64,000 nucleotides of DNA from Spirometra erinaceieuropaei. Lineage: Eukaryota > Platyhelminthes > Cestoda > Diphyllobothriidea > Diphyllobothriidae. The stretch covers positions 642,011-706,010 of the forward strand of contig CACRXP010000189.1 in assembly GCA_902702965.1 (NCBI GenBank), read 5' to 3'. The position numbers and the translations under genes were made by a program. Shown in pieces: positions 42,383 through 53,628 of the stretch. Under the pieces are notes generated by a model. It was not told where the DNA came from and ran no database searches. It saw only the letters and a list, made by a program, of their open reading frames with translations. Position 1 is the stretch's first letter. Every line of letters begins with the position of its first letter.

Positions 42383-42667
42383 CTTGCATATCTAGCGAAT
42401 ACGAATCACCAACTCGATGTCAAGAAAGCCTTTCATGTTGTCTACCGGACACCAGCAAACTTCGCTAAAGGCCTACGCCAATGGGTGCTAGCTACAACCG
42501 AGAAAGTGGCTATACGGCTAGTGAATGCAGTGCTGTGTTGTCAGAAGAAGTTTACACGGGCGTTCTATCATCCGCGTCTAACCCCAGACGGTGATCGCAC
42601 GCCACCCCAAACCTCCCTGGTGACAGTGATGTGTGCTCCGCTTTTCCTATCATGGACAGAGCCTTAA
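42383..42667 (+). CDS. Repeat-borne frame with conserved FxVxY...VLATT...CCQK peptide
   Basis: I do not recognise the protein. The frame reads LAYLANTNHQ, KAFHVVYRTPANFAKGL, RQWVLATTEKVAIRL, VNAVLCCQKKFTRAF, and LTPDGDRTPP, then continues open to a stop at ~42665. It matches the 5.0-kb frame over ~75 residues although the DNA has clearly drifted. Both lie within a few hundred bases of SINE-1 sequence. The true start is unknown because the frame is open upstream of 42383. Confidence 0.45.
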   Translation, partial: LAYLANTNHQLDVKKAFHVVYRTPANFAKGLRQWVLATTEKVAIRLVNAVLCCQKKFTRAFYHPRLTPDGDRTPPQTSLVTVMCAPLFLSWTEP

Positions 42668-43888
42668 CCGATCAGGTTATGGACACACTAGGCCCGTCGC
42701 GCCGTGGGGTCAATCCGGAGACATTATATGTAGTACCGCAGGGATCAGTACTACATGCAGATAGAATAGCGCTGACAGAGGTAGGGAGACTGGGACGGAC
42801 ACTTTTAACTTCTTAGCCGCCGTCAGTGTGATGCCCTGTGCTAAGAACTCTCGCAACAGCCTCTTCAGGCAGTTTTGTTTGCACGTTATCGGGAGGTTTT
42901 TATGACAGCCAACTGTTTGGTAGATGGTTATCGGATGAGCAGTTACCGCCCGAAACGCACGCGGACGGCAGTCGCTGCCCCTCAGGCACACACCAATCAA
43001 AATGAAAAAAAACGTATTGATCAGAACTCAGTCAATAGGCGTATCATTCTCTTGCCGGCGGACATTGGTCCGCTACAATTTTAAGGCCTGTCTCTGATTG
43101 TTCCCACCATCCCACACTACCGGTTTGTTGTTTGAATTCTTCTCCGCCCGAGAAATGGCTCCTGTACGCACCCGAAATCCAAGACAGACAGGCTTACTGT
43201 GCCGCGTCTCACCGAAAGTTCCTCCATGCGCGCTTGAAATACTTTAAGAAAAAGTAGTTCGACGCATGCAGGTTAAATTCTCGATTCTAAGCTAGATCTG
43301 TCCCAAACAAGCCAGACATGTATGGAGTGTTGTCCAGCCAGTTTCCAAACCATGAATCCTTCACGAAAGCTCCAGGGCAGAGTTCGCTGATAAGTCACTT
43401 ACACTACACATCTGCTAGCGCCCCTTGTTGGATTGAATTTGCATTGTTTCAAGATAATTAGGAAGAAGTATATGAGTGCAGTTGAAAGCTGACTCTTTGG
43501 TTTGCACCAAATTGTGAATGCCTACCCCCTCCTCACTTCCCAAATAACATTATCAACTGCTGGACCATCCCATGGTAGTGGGCGAGGATGTAGAAAGTCT
43601 CTGACGACTGGTTACTGCAGTCTAGCAGTCTGAACACTTTATCGATGTAAGACGTCAGAAAAACGCCGGAAAAGCTTCCGAATGGCGCGGCTGGGCTCAC
43701 CCATTGTGCTTTCCTGGCCCATTCCCAAAATGCGTACGAGACATTATTGAAAGAATCAAGGCCCAATGGAGTCGTAATTTCTTGTTTATCTGTCATCACA
43801 GTAGAGTGTGATGCCTCAACCCCAGGAGCTAACATAAACTGGCAACTTAAACAGAGCCTGGTGAAAGTGAACTTCGTCTTCTGGGCAA
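42668..43888. other. No recognised feature
   Basis: Several 60-100-codon frames, none with a domain I recognise. Confidence 0.4.
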
Positions 43889-44030
43889 GATCTTGTTTCG
43901 TAGCCGTACCTGTTAGAGGTTATGGTTAGGGGGTTTGGGTTACAGTTAGTGGTCAAGGTTATGGGTTGGGGTTAGAGTTCGGCGTTAGTCTGTACCTTGT
44001 CTACTGCAGGTACGGCTACGAAATAAGATC
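43889..44030. repeat. 24-bp inverted repeat enclosing TTAGGG-like units
   Basis: gatcttgtttcgtagccgtacctg (43889-43912) and its reverse complement at 44007-44030 differ at one base. Between them are irregular ggttatgg, gttaggggg and ggttgggg units. It may be a small MITE. The strand pattern (G-rich on plus) recalls 3.5-3.7 kb. Confidence 0.75.
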
Positions 44031-44399
44031 CGACCGCCTTCTGCATTCCAGTGGTGTCTTTGATGGCTAAGTGTTTATACTGACCGAAATTCGGAGGGTT
44101 GCCCGATCATTTCTCAGGGAAATCCAGTGTCATGGCTTCGCTAACTGGTAAAAGCTGTCCTTCCTTCTACGCTCAGAAACATCAATATTTCCTCCTAGAA
44201 TGATGTTGCTCAACATTATCACGCAAAAGCCAACCATATTATCCATCCAGGCCTCTTTCAGAATGGGCAACTGAGACGAGCGTTCCCAATGCTGGACGAC
44301 AAGAAGACCGGCACATCACAAGTCAGGGAAGACAGATTAGACTGGACAAGCTTCACTCCTGTGAACGGACGTCCAGGAGGCTCAGCAAGCAATTGCCGC

Positions 44400-44575
44400 A
44401 AGCTGCCACTTCATGCGTGTTGTGTCTGCCAGCGTCCGCCGTTTGAGGTTCTCGGCCCCCCCCCCGGCACGTGCGTGTGCGTGTGCCTTTGCTGTGTCTG
44501 AGTGGCGTGCGTCCCGTAGCCAATCAGCGAAGGGGCGGCGCTGATTGGTTTGGAATTCTCGCGGGCATGGCTACT
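44400..44575. promoter_or_regulatory. GC-rich block with paired CCAAT boxes and GC box
   Basis: CCAATCAGCG at 44520-44529 and its exact reverse complement CGCTGATTGG at 44539-44548 flank a GGGGCGG box. A C run and a GTGCGTG tract lie just upstream. This is promoter-like in composition, but no gene start follows. A MITE remnant begins at ~44576. Confidence 0.35.
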
Positions 44576-46091
44576 TACGCAGTATGCACTTTTTCGATTA
44601 ATTTTCTGAGGCCCTTATAAGCCTAATATTTTCCATAAAGCATGCGTCAAACACTCCGTTGATGTAATCATTTTGTAAACATTTCCCTCGTCACATTTTA
44701 TACACAAGAGGGTGTATCTTCAAACAGTGAAAACGTTTCTCTTTGATCGAAAAACTTGGAGCCCAATCCACCATAAAACCTCTGTTGTTGGTGTATTTTC
44801 TACAGCCTGTACACCTTTCGCTTCGTCTTAAATGTGTGAAAATCTAGTCAGTTATTTGGGTAAAAGGAAAGTCATGTATACCTGTACGCCTTTGGGAAGA
44901 TGTAATACAGACTTCATAAACTTTGTCATGGATGCGGACTGCATAGTACATTTTAAGAGGAGCTTTGGTAAACGGGCAAGTACGGGGCTGTACAGTGAGT
45001 GACCGATCTCATGAAATGTTGGCTGAAATTCTGATATGCGTATTCGATTAGGAAGGATTACTTAAGTGAGGTTGTAGTATTGATTAGCATGTAGCATAAT
45101 CCTTTAACATTTCGGAATTACCTGGATGTCGGCTTTTGGATGCACTGCTTTTCAATCTCCTGTATAAACTGTACTCGGTAAAAAATGACCACTTAAGTAG
45201 CATGCGTTTTTCAATCAATTTTCGATGGTCTTTCAAATTCAAATATATTTTATAGAAACCATAAATAAAAAAACGCTTTCGTTTAGTCAATCAATAGAGA
45301 ATCACGTCTTCTTTATATTTTATACTTAAGGAAGGAGTATAATCAGGTTTTAAAAAAGTTTTCTAATTGCCAAGTAATTTGGAGCGCTTAGTGATTTCAC
45401 TCTACAAGGTGCATTCGTTCCGCGCAAAGAAAATCACATATTTTTCCATGCCATTTGAGAGATATCATACAGAGTCCATAAAATTTTGCAATGGATGCGG
45501 ACCATGTTGTACATTTCATGAGGAGCAGTGGTAAACGGCCAGGTACGATGCTATGTGAATGGACATTTCGCGGTCTTATAAAGTCTCATAATTAGAAATG
45601 TTTTTAAAACCTAATTATATTCCTTCCTTGAGTATACAATATAAAGAAGACCTAATTCCCTATTAACGGACTGAATAAAAACATATTTTTGTTCGTGGTT
45701 TTTATAAGATATATTTGAATTTGCAAGACCATCGAAAATCAATGGGTAAACGCATGCTGCTTAAGTAGTCATTTTTTACTGAGTACAGTTCCTACAGGAG
45801 ATTGAAAAGCTGTGTATTCAAAAGGTGACATCCTGCCGAGTCCGAAATAATATAGGATTATGCCGCATGATAATCAGTATTACAACCGCAACCAAGTAAT
45901 CCGTCCTAATAGGAAACGCATTTCAGTATTTCAGCCAACATCTCATGAGATCGGTCACTCACTGTATGAATGGACATTGTACGGTCTTAAGAAATCTTAT
46001 GATTAGAAACTTTTAAAACCGAACGATATTCTTCCCTTGAGAACAAAATATGAAGACGCCGTGATTTTTAACCGAATGAGTAAGATAATTA
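44576..46091. mobile_element. Palindromic MITE family 1 remnant interrupted by another copy
   Basis: The left part (44576-44990) and right part (45967-46091) are continuous in other copies at 'gctg-TA-tgaatggac'. The left terminus is missing and the right part is cut at ~46091 where a third copy starts. Confidence 0.8.
44991..45966. mobile_element. Palindromic TA-type MITE, family 1, nested copy
   Basis: TACAGTGAGTGACCGATC to GATCGGTCACTCACTGTA, with well-preserved mirrored arms. It sits in the centre of an older copy of the same family at a TA duplicated on both sides. Non-coding. Confidence 0.92.
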
Positions 46092-47052
46092 TGCAGTGAG
46101 TGACCGATCTCATGAAATGCTGGCAAAAATTCTGCAATAAATTTTCGATTAGGAAGGTTTACTTAAGTGAGGTTGTATTACTAATCATCATACGGCATAA
46201 TCCTATAGTATTTCAGACTTGCCGGGATGTCGGCTTTTGAATGCACTTCTTTTCGACCTCCTACACAAGCCACACTCAGTTTACAATGACTACTTATCTA
46301 GCATGCATTTTTTACCTTGACTGTCGGTGGTCTTATAAATCAAAAAATATTCTATGGGAGACACGCACAGAATATGGTTTTTCAATTTTTTTGTAGAAAG
46401 TCTCATAGTCTTCACATTTTATGCCATCAGAAATGTTGTCTATCAGTTTTAAGACAGTTTCTAATTATGAGTCTTTTAAGACCGTGCGATGTCCATACCT
46501 ACACCATTGCACATGTCCGTTTACCAATACTCCTCTTGAAATGTACAACATAGTCCGAGCCCCTTGCAAAATGTCATGAACCCTATATGATACCTTCTTC
46601 TAAGCATAGAGGAATATGTGACTTTCCTTACACTGAAAGCATGCACCTTGTAGACTGAAGTCACTAGTTATTCGGGAGTAAGAAAATTTTTTAAATCGTA
46701 AATATACTCTCTTCGATTATAACGTGTTAAAACACCGTGATTTTATACCAAGCGATTAGAAGAAATCATATTAATGTTCATGTTCTCCATAAAATATATT
46801 TTAATTTATAAGTCCACTGACAGAAAATATGAAAAGTGCATGCTAGTTGGGTAGTCGTTCTTTATCGAGTGCGGATTCTGTAGGATGTCTAAAGAAAGCA
46901 CATTCAAAAGCCGACATTCTGGCAAGTCCGAAATATTATAGGATTACGCCGCAAGATAATCAGTATTACAACCGCGCCTAAGTAATCCTTCCTAATCGAA
47001 AACGCATTTCAGCATTTAGGCCAACATTGCATGAGACCGATCACTCACCGTA
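46092..47052. mobile_element. Palindromic MITE, family 1
   Basis: Starts TGCAGTGAGTGACCGATC and ends ACCGATCACTCACCGTA. Directly adjoins the preceding remnant. Arms mirror each other. Confidence 0.87.
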
Positions 47053-47885
47053 GGTCTTTACTTCTTTCATTGTCATTGGTTTTCTGTGCCTAGAAATTTG
47101 AAGTCTAAAACAAATATACTTGCACCGTGAATTTTAAACGTCCCACATAGGCAGAAATTGTCAAACTACCTTTTGAACGCCCATCTACGCCGCCGCCGGC
47201 AAGCCAAGCCCAACGAACAGGCACTTAACTCACGAGTCACGGGAAAACCACTCTCTGTGCATGAACATGACATTGCATTTCTTTTTGGGCAAGACCCTAC
47301 AACCGCTCTCATTGTCGACGTTCTGCGCCTGCCCTCCCGTCTGCCCCCACCCAATGTCGCCCAAACTTCAGCTGTGCAGTTTTGTCCAAAAGTTCGGCAG
47401 CCTTCAGTGGGGCGGTTTCGAGAGCATATTCCCCCATTCTGTCGCTTCGCTGTCGACCCCACGGGTCGCTGTCAGCTGATGCAGGCAGCCCTAAATATAG
47501 GCGCCTTTTCTTTCAGGGAATTTACGAGGGAAAGAGGGAGGAAGGAAAAAAGTTGGGGATGCTAAAACCAGACGCGGAGCTTTTGCAGTTGTGATTAACT
47601 TCTGTTTACAGAAGATTCGAAAAACAACTGCTCTCAAGGCGGCATAAAGAGAGTGACTGAGTCTGAGAATGGCTTTTCTTGCAGCCTGGTGCATTGGAGA
47701 TGGGAACGTACTCGTAAACCATCACATTTGTCTGTCATTTAAGAGGACCAAGAAAGGGACAATAGATGATTGCAAGCTAATGAACTATTCTGTTTGCTAA
47801 GAGATGGGAAAAATTTGCAGTATGTTCTTAAAGGTGTATTTCGAAAGCGACTACCTAAGTGGGACTACAAAACTGACCGTCGAAG
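47053..47885. other. Unassigned, GC-rich with overlapping open frames
   Basis: At 47158-47694 four frames overlap on both strands, the longest 135 codons (47158-47565, +). I recognise no domain. Simultaneous openness in several frames suggests base composition, not a gene. Confidence 0.35.
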
Positions 47886-48719
47886 TGCGTAGACACAACG
47901 AAATGGGCTGCAAAACCGCAAAAATGCCCTCCACTAGGCTGCGGAAACTACACATGAAAAATATAAAGTTAGATGCGTAAATGTCTGCTTTTTCGAAACC
48001 TCAAATATTGTATATGGGATCAACAAAAGGTCCTTATTCGCTGTCGTCTAGCAAAGTAGGACGATTTGACCTACTCTGCAAATGCAAAACCTTAGCTATT
48101 ATTGCAATAATGTCTACTAATTTTAGCTAATTTTGCAGTGTCGAGAGGATAAGTGGCAGCAACATTCGCCATTCAAATAAATCTAAATGACGCATCTAAT
48201 AATTGTAAAATGCCCTCCTTTTACTACAGACAAATAAACCTTAAATATTAATAGAAGAAGGAGACGGGTCCCAGGAAGCGGAGGCACGGTCGCGGAGACC
48301 AGAGCTTTATTCGCCTGACGTTTCAGGTTCCTGATCGAACACATCATCAGAGGCAATAGCAGAAAATAACTCAGTCATATTTTATCAGTTGCGATGTGAC
48401 ATGCACAAATTTCGAAATGTCAACTCAGTCAGACAGGATTGCATCAGTGGTGTTTTGGTAACCTGCGAAAACCCCACTGCACAGATATGACTACTTAAAT
48501 ACGAGGATGTTTTGGCACCGATATTGGACGCACTAGAAAATATCCCTTCCACAACACATGGTGTAGTAAAGTTTGTCTTCAAATATTCCGTCCACAGAAA
48601 CTGTAGGCTCGGTCTAACAAAGTTTTAAGTTATAAGGGCTGTAAAGACCGTGTACCAGAATGATCCTCAAGAACTAACTGCTTTAAGAACCTATCAAAAT
48701 TGCCTACCTTACCTACAAA
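47886..48719. repeat. R7 local repeat, copy 1 (internally deleted)
   Basis: Begins gtgcgtagacacaacgaaatggg and contains a minus PLE-type tail with ribozyme, then the gatgtgacatgcacaaa...aaagaccgtg block. It then jumps to the terminal cagaatgatcctcaagaactaactgc block, lacking the middle part found in copy 3. Confidence 0.75.
48312..48355 (-). ncRNA. Hammerhead ribozyme core, variant stems
   Basis: Minus strand: TGCCT, CTGATGA, then GTTC-loop-GAAC as stem II, TGAAAC, GTC, AGGCG. Stem I pairs UGCCU with AGGCG, whereas the 36-kb copy has UGUCU with AGACA. Both sides have changed, which supports pairing. Core bases are intact. Confidence 0.7.
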
Positions 48720-49350
48720 TACTCCGTCATATCTTATCACTTACGATGTGACATGCACAAATGTCGAAACGTCAACTCACCCAGACGGGATTGCATAAAT
48801 GGTGTTCTGGTACCCTCCGAAAATCCCAATGCACAGATATGACTACTTAAATACGAGGATGTTTTGGCACCGATATTGGACGCACCAGAAAATATCCCTT
48901 CCACAACACAGGTTGTAGTAAACTTTGTCTTCAAATTTTCCGTCCACAGAAACTGTAGGCTCGGTCTAACAAAGTTTTAAGTTATAAGGGCTGTAAAGAC
49001 CGTGGAATATCTATGCAAATAGCGTTGTGCCTTTTTGTTTGTCTAGTGTTGCCCATGAAGTATACAGCGTGGTCCATATTCACTGCCAAAACGTTGGGCA
49101 TCCAGCAAAACACCTTCTTAAATACATAAGGAATGTATGAATTTCTTCAAGTGAAGAGTTTACAGAGATAAGTGGAAGTCCTAAACACAAGCGCAACGCT
49201 AGACCTAGAATTTAGGAACTTTTTTAAGGATCGAAGGCACACCCTTCTTTGGAGCATGAATCTTAAGGATACGAAATTTGCTACAACATGAACACAAGGA
49301 GCGATATGTTTGCGTGTGCTCATTTACAAGTAGCATTCACTTGAATTTCT
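48720..49350. repeat. R7 local repeat, copy 2 (left part missing)
   Basis: It repeats 48.39-48.65 kb almost base for base (from acgatgtgacatgcacaaa to gggctgtaaagaccgtg), then continues with the part copy 1 lost (tatgcaaatagcgttgtgcc...). The continuation matches 50.06-50.40 kb. Confidence 0.8.
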
Positions 49351-49356
49351 AAACCT

Positions 49357-50690
49357 CAGTGCGTAGACACAACGAAATGGGCTGCAAAACCGCAAAAATG
49401 CTCTCCACTAGGCTTCGGAAACTACACATGGAAAATATCAAGTTAGTTGCATAAATTTCTGCTTTTTCCAAAACTCAAATATTGTACTTGGGCTCAAAAT
49501 AAATTCTTTTTCGCCGTCGTCTAGCAAAGGTTTTTTTGCAAAACCGCAGGTGTTTTTGAAATACTGCCTAATAATAGCAGTTACCTGTTGCAGTATCTGG
49601 AGGATATGTGACAGTAGCATTCCTTTAACTGCAGACAAATAAACCTTAAATGTCAATAGAAGCAGTGGTGAAGTAGGAGACACGATCGTTGAGACAAGAG
49701 CTTTATTCGTCTGACGCTTCAGAATCCCGCTCAAACCCTTCATCAGAGGCAATAGTAGACGAAAACTCCATCATATCTCATCAATTACGATGGGACATGC
49801 AGAAATTCCGAAGTGTCAACTCAGTCAGACAGGATTGCATAAGTGGTGTTCCGACAGCCTGCGAAAATGCCACTGCACAGATATGATTACTTAAATACGA
49901 GGACGTTTAGACACCGATTCTGGACACACTCGAAAATATCCCTTCCACTACCCATGTTGTAGTAAATTATGTCTTTTTCAAATTTTCCGTCCACAGAAAT
50001 TACAGGCTCGGTTTAACAAAGTTTTGAGTTATTAGGGTTGTGTAAAGACCGTAGAACGTCTATGAAAATAGCGTTGTACCTTTTTGTTTGCCTAGTGTTG
50101 CCTATGAAGTATACACCGTGGTCCATATTCATTGCAGGACGTCGGGAAAACAGCAGAATATCTTTTTAAAGCCATAGGGAATGTATGAATTTTTTCAAGT
50201 GGAAAAGGGCACAAATGTAAGTGGAAATCTCAAACGCAAGCGCCTGGACAGACCTGGAATTCAGGAACTTTGCTAAGGATCGAAGGTACCTCCCTCCTTT
50301 GGAGCATGAACCTTAATGAAGACGAAATTTGCTACAATATGAACACAAAGAGCGATATGTTTGTGTGTGTTATTTTTAAGTAGCATTCGCTGGATTTCTA
50401 AATCTAAATATTGGTGGGAAATATTTACGGCGATAAAGTAATAATTATTAGTGGGAAGACGCACATTTAAAAGCTAGTATCCAGACATGAATGAAAGGGC
50501 TAGGAATTATGCTATGTGACTATTAGTACTACAGCCCGACCCTAATAATCCTTTCTAAGTGACCTGGTGTTTCAAAATTTTAGTTGATATTTCGTGAGGG
50601 ACGTCGTTCAATGTAGCAGAATGATCCTCAAGAACTAACTGCTTTTAGAACCTATCAAAATTGCGTGACTTACCCTCAAATACACCGAAT
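49357..50690. repeat. R7 local repeat, copy 3 (most complete)
   Basis: Same start as copy 1 (gtgcgtagacacaacg), an embedded minus PLE tail at 49690-49755, the acatgcagaaat...aaagaccgtag block, the gcgttgtacctttttgtttg block, and the final cagaatgatcctcaagaac block. Parts of the right end resemble the palindromic MITE right half (gactattagtactacagcccgaccctaataatcc). Confidence 0.8.
49708..49751 (-). ncRNA. Hammerhead-like core, degenerate
   Basis: Minus strand: TGCCT, CTGATGA, a poorly pairing GGGTTT...GGATTC stem II, TGAAGC (GAAA damaged), GTC, AGACG. Stem I keeps only part of its pairing. Confidence 0.6.
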
Positions 50691-52183
50691 TATTTTCTTA
50701 AGACGGCGATTAGTGGTGTAGTTTTGGTACTTTTTCCTATTTCATGGCTTTTTAAGAAAGTTGAATATTAGATGATATAAACCCATTCAGTCATAAACAA
50801 CTAAGACAGATTGAAGTTTTAATTAAAAGCGCTAACTACATTTCGCGTTGCACTGGAAGGATTTCCTAATTATTATTTTTAATGGGAAGAGTTAGTGAAC
50901 GCTGTACAAATTGTCTTAAATGTGATAGCTGGAAAGGCTTGTGTACCTTCAGAATAGAGTCGGTAAATATAAGGACGTTCGGAAAGTGGTTGCGTTTTCG
51001 AATGAGTTATAAAAATGAGTTGGGTCAACGTTTATCGAAATAACTTTAATCAAGAAATTTGTCACATTCGTTTCTAGGGAGAGCAACACAACGGAAAGAT
51101 AATTTATGCTGCTAATTTCGAAGAAATCTGTCTCCCATAAAAGTCTGAAAGGCTGTTTTTTAACTTTCCGTTCGTTTTCCGAACGTGCTGCCTCCCATAA
51201 GGCGTTCAACTGATCGGAACGGATGGAAAGTCAGATGGGTATGCAAAACGTGCATAAACCTCTTATCTGAATAATTTGGTCTTTTGCAGATGTAGACTCA
51301 TGTGGAACCTAAGCTCTCCTTTTGCATATTGTCCCAACTCACTTGAAGTGTTCGTGGATAGTTTAGCCTGCCACGGAAAATCTTTGCAACAAGGCTCTGG
51401 CTTTTCGAAATAAATCTGTTTCAGTGGCCTCACTCAGCAAGGCATGATCCCGAGTGAGTCCTTTTCAAGTGCTAGGACTGTATGACATGTCATAATCATT
51501 ATCCTTGCACTTTTTAAACTCCAGCTGACTTGTACGAGCTTGAAATGTTTGGGATACGCTTTACAAGTGTTTTTAATAGCTTCAGTAGCAGTACGTTTCC
51601 TTCGAAACCCATACAGCAAGCAATGGCCAAAATGTCGGTTCAAAAAACCTTTGTCCTCTGTTAGGGATAAGACACAATCGAATAGAAGAGATGACGACTA
51701 AAGAAGGCAAGCAAAAGAAGCATGTTACCGCTCAGTGATTGTGCAGATAATGGCCACTCTAAGTTCAATCATCCAACGAGACGTGGCATGCGGGAGCCCG
51801 GCAGGAGTGGAGACGCTCACGAATTGGATTGACTTGTCTGATTAAGGTGAACACATTCGGCACGGATCCAGGATTGAGATCGTCTGTCGACGAAAATGGT
51901 CAGTGCCTTGTTTCCACATAACCGCCGACTGCCTTCTCACGAAACTCGTCGTAACGCTCCGCTTCGACACCTTTCAAGGTCTTTCCTTGCGATTGCCCCC
52001 AGCGCTGCATTTCACACCGGTTGTCTAGCAGTCATGTTGGCGTCAGCCCGCACCATGCAGAAAGAACGATACCCCAGAGTAACTCCATCTTCCCTTGTCT
52101 CATTTATCGTTTTTCAATACATTAAAATTCTTGTTCTTAGTGTAATTTTTCTACCGTTTCGCTCTTCTCTCTTCGGTCAGATG
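50691..52183. other. No recognised feature
   Basis: Unique-looking sequence. Frames up to 96 codons without recognisable domains. Confidence 0.4.
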
Positions 52184-52410
52184 TGATTATGTAGCCCCAC
52201 ATGAAGTAAACAAAGCCCAGCAGCCTGTAATACGGGACCGATAGGAATAGGGGGTTTTTACTGGTGGGGCAAAGGAATGCACAGGCGATAAGGTCACGTA
52301 AAAGAAAAGCTATTGGGAATGCGCGGTTGTAATTTGAGTGGTTGAGAAATAGTTGTGCTAACTCCAGACCGTATCCGCAACCCTAACCACTAACCCTACG
52401 CAACCACATC
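52184..52410. repeat. R4 dispersed repeat with CTAACC tail
   Basis: gatgtgattatgtagccccac, cctgtaatacgggaccg, aaagaaaagctattggg, gagtggttgagaaatagttg, then ccctaaccactaaccct, as in the 26.9-kb copy. Confidence 0.75.
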
Positions 52411-52559
52411 TTATCCTCTCTTCTTCTTTGGATGTGAATTTGACGAGTCTAACAAACTTGTTCACTGGTTGGGGGAGCTCACCGATCGTTCTTACGGAAC
52501 TCACTCGTTCCGTTGTGCCTTACGGGCTCTCTCTCTCGAGCCCAACCAGCAGCCACACA

Positions 52560-52628
52560 GCGGCGCATGATATAGGCAGTATGCTATTACCGACAAAGAC
52601 AAGGGAGGCTGGAACGGCCATTTCTTTG
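52560..52628 (-). mobile_element. SINE-2 body remnant
   Basis: gctattaccgacaaagacaagggaggctggaacggccatttct is the reverse of the SINE-2 body seen at 25.1 kb. The head is missing. Confidence 0.6.
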
Positions 52629-52639
52629 TTTAGCTTGTT

Positions 52640-53062
52640 CTAAGTCAGAACTAATCCCCAGTGCTTCATCTTAGTCCGTATATGCGATACCCTCAAAGCC
52701 TTCGGCTGCTACACATGAAATGAAGTAATGAATCATGGAATAATTCTGTTCCCTATAATAAAACTGATCTGAGACGCACCTGTCCTATTCTCTTCCTTTT
52801 TCTCTCCTGAAGATAGCCGTTTTCCGAGGACAAAACAGAATCAAAACGATCAGTGTCTGGCAAAAAAACACTCCGTCTACGCGTGTCACACGCGTCCTTA
52901 AATTTTCAAGCTTTTAGGGAGTTTGAGGACTGTGCGCGTCTGTTATGCCGTGATTCAGCAAACCATAACACTCGCAGCCTTGTGTGCGCTGTCAGCTCTC
53001 TGGCACCTGATTCACTCGAACCGTGCATGCAGGTCATATACATGGTTGCCCAGTGAATTGTT
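52640..53062. other. No recognised feature
   Basis: Nothing recognised. Confidence 0.35.
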
Positions 53063-53365
53063 TCTGACACATTTTTGTTGTTGGTTTAAATCCTGGTCAA
53101 GAGTTTGTTGTGGACCAGGGAGTGCGGTAGTAAGCCTAAGTGCGTTTTCGGCCGTGCCAGCCACCTGCGGCCTCTCCCGCCCCCAGTCTTCTTGACCATG
53201 TCTTGGCACCGAGCTCATAAGAGGAGGAGGGGAAAGTGCGGTAGGTGCTGTGCAAGTCTACTACTGCTGTAAACTATTTCACGCACTGGTCACCGTGTTT
53301 GCTCTCACCGTGCTGTGAAGCACAGGGTGGACTTCGTCTGTAACGACGGTCGAACTGTTTATCCT
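53063..53365 (+). repeat. R5 copy
   Basis: gtggaccagggagtgcgg, cacctgcggcctctcccg, cagtcttcttgaccatgtcttggcaccg, 'gcaagtctact' and cacagggtggac follow R5 order. Confidence 0.7.
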
Positions 53366-53628
53366 CAAATTTTTACGTACCAGGTCTTACTGTGGGGAGG
53401 TCTAGAATTTAGCATGAAAAGGTACTAGAGGAGAAAGCCACCAATCAATATCCCTCATGCAGTTGCGTTCTTCTAATTGTTGCTAATACGTGCCTATACT
53501 GAAAGCGGAATCGAGTCAATTCAGACTCAGGCTTCTTGTGGAGATTAGACCTTAAAACGAAAATTTCGTGTGTCTGTCGGTGACCAAAAGTAGATATACC
53601 TTGGTAAACATTCTATGTACTATATGCA

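Noticed and set aside
47158..47565. 135-codon frame as a gene
   Set aside because: Three other frames overlap it on both strands, a sign of GC-rich composition, and no motif is recognisable.
47886..50690. CRISPR-like array
   Set aside because: The three repeats are hundreds of bases long, irregularly spaced and carry deletions, and the DNA is eukaryotic in character.
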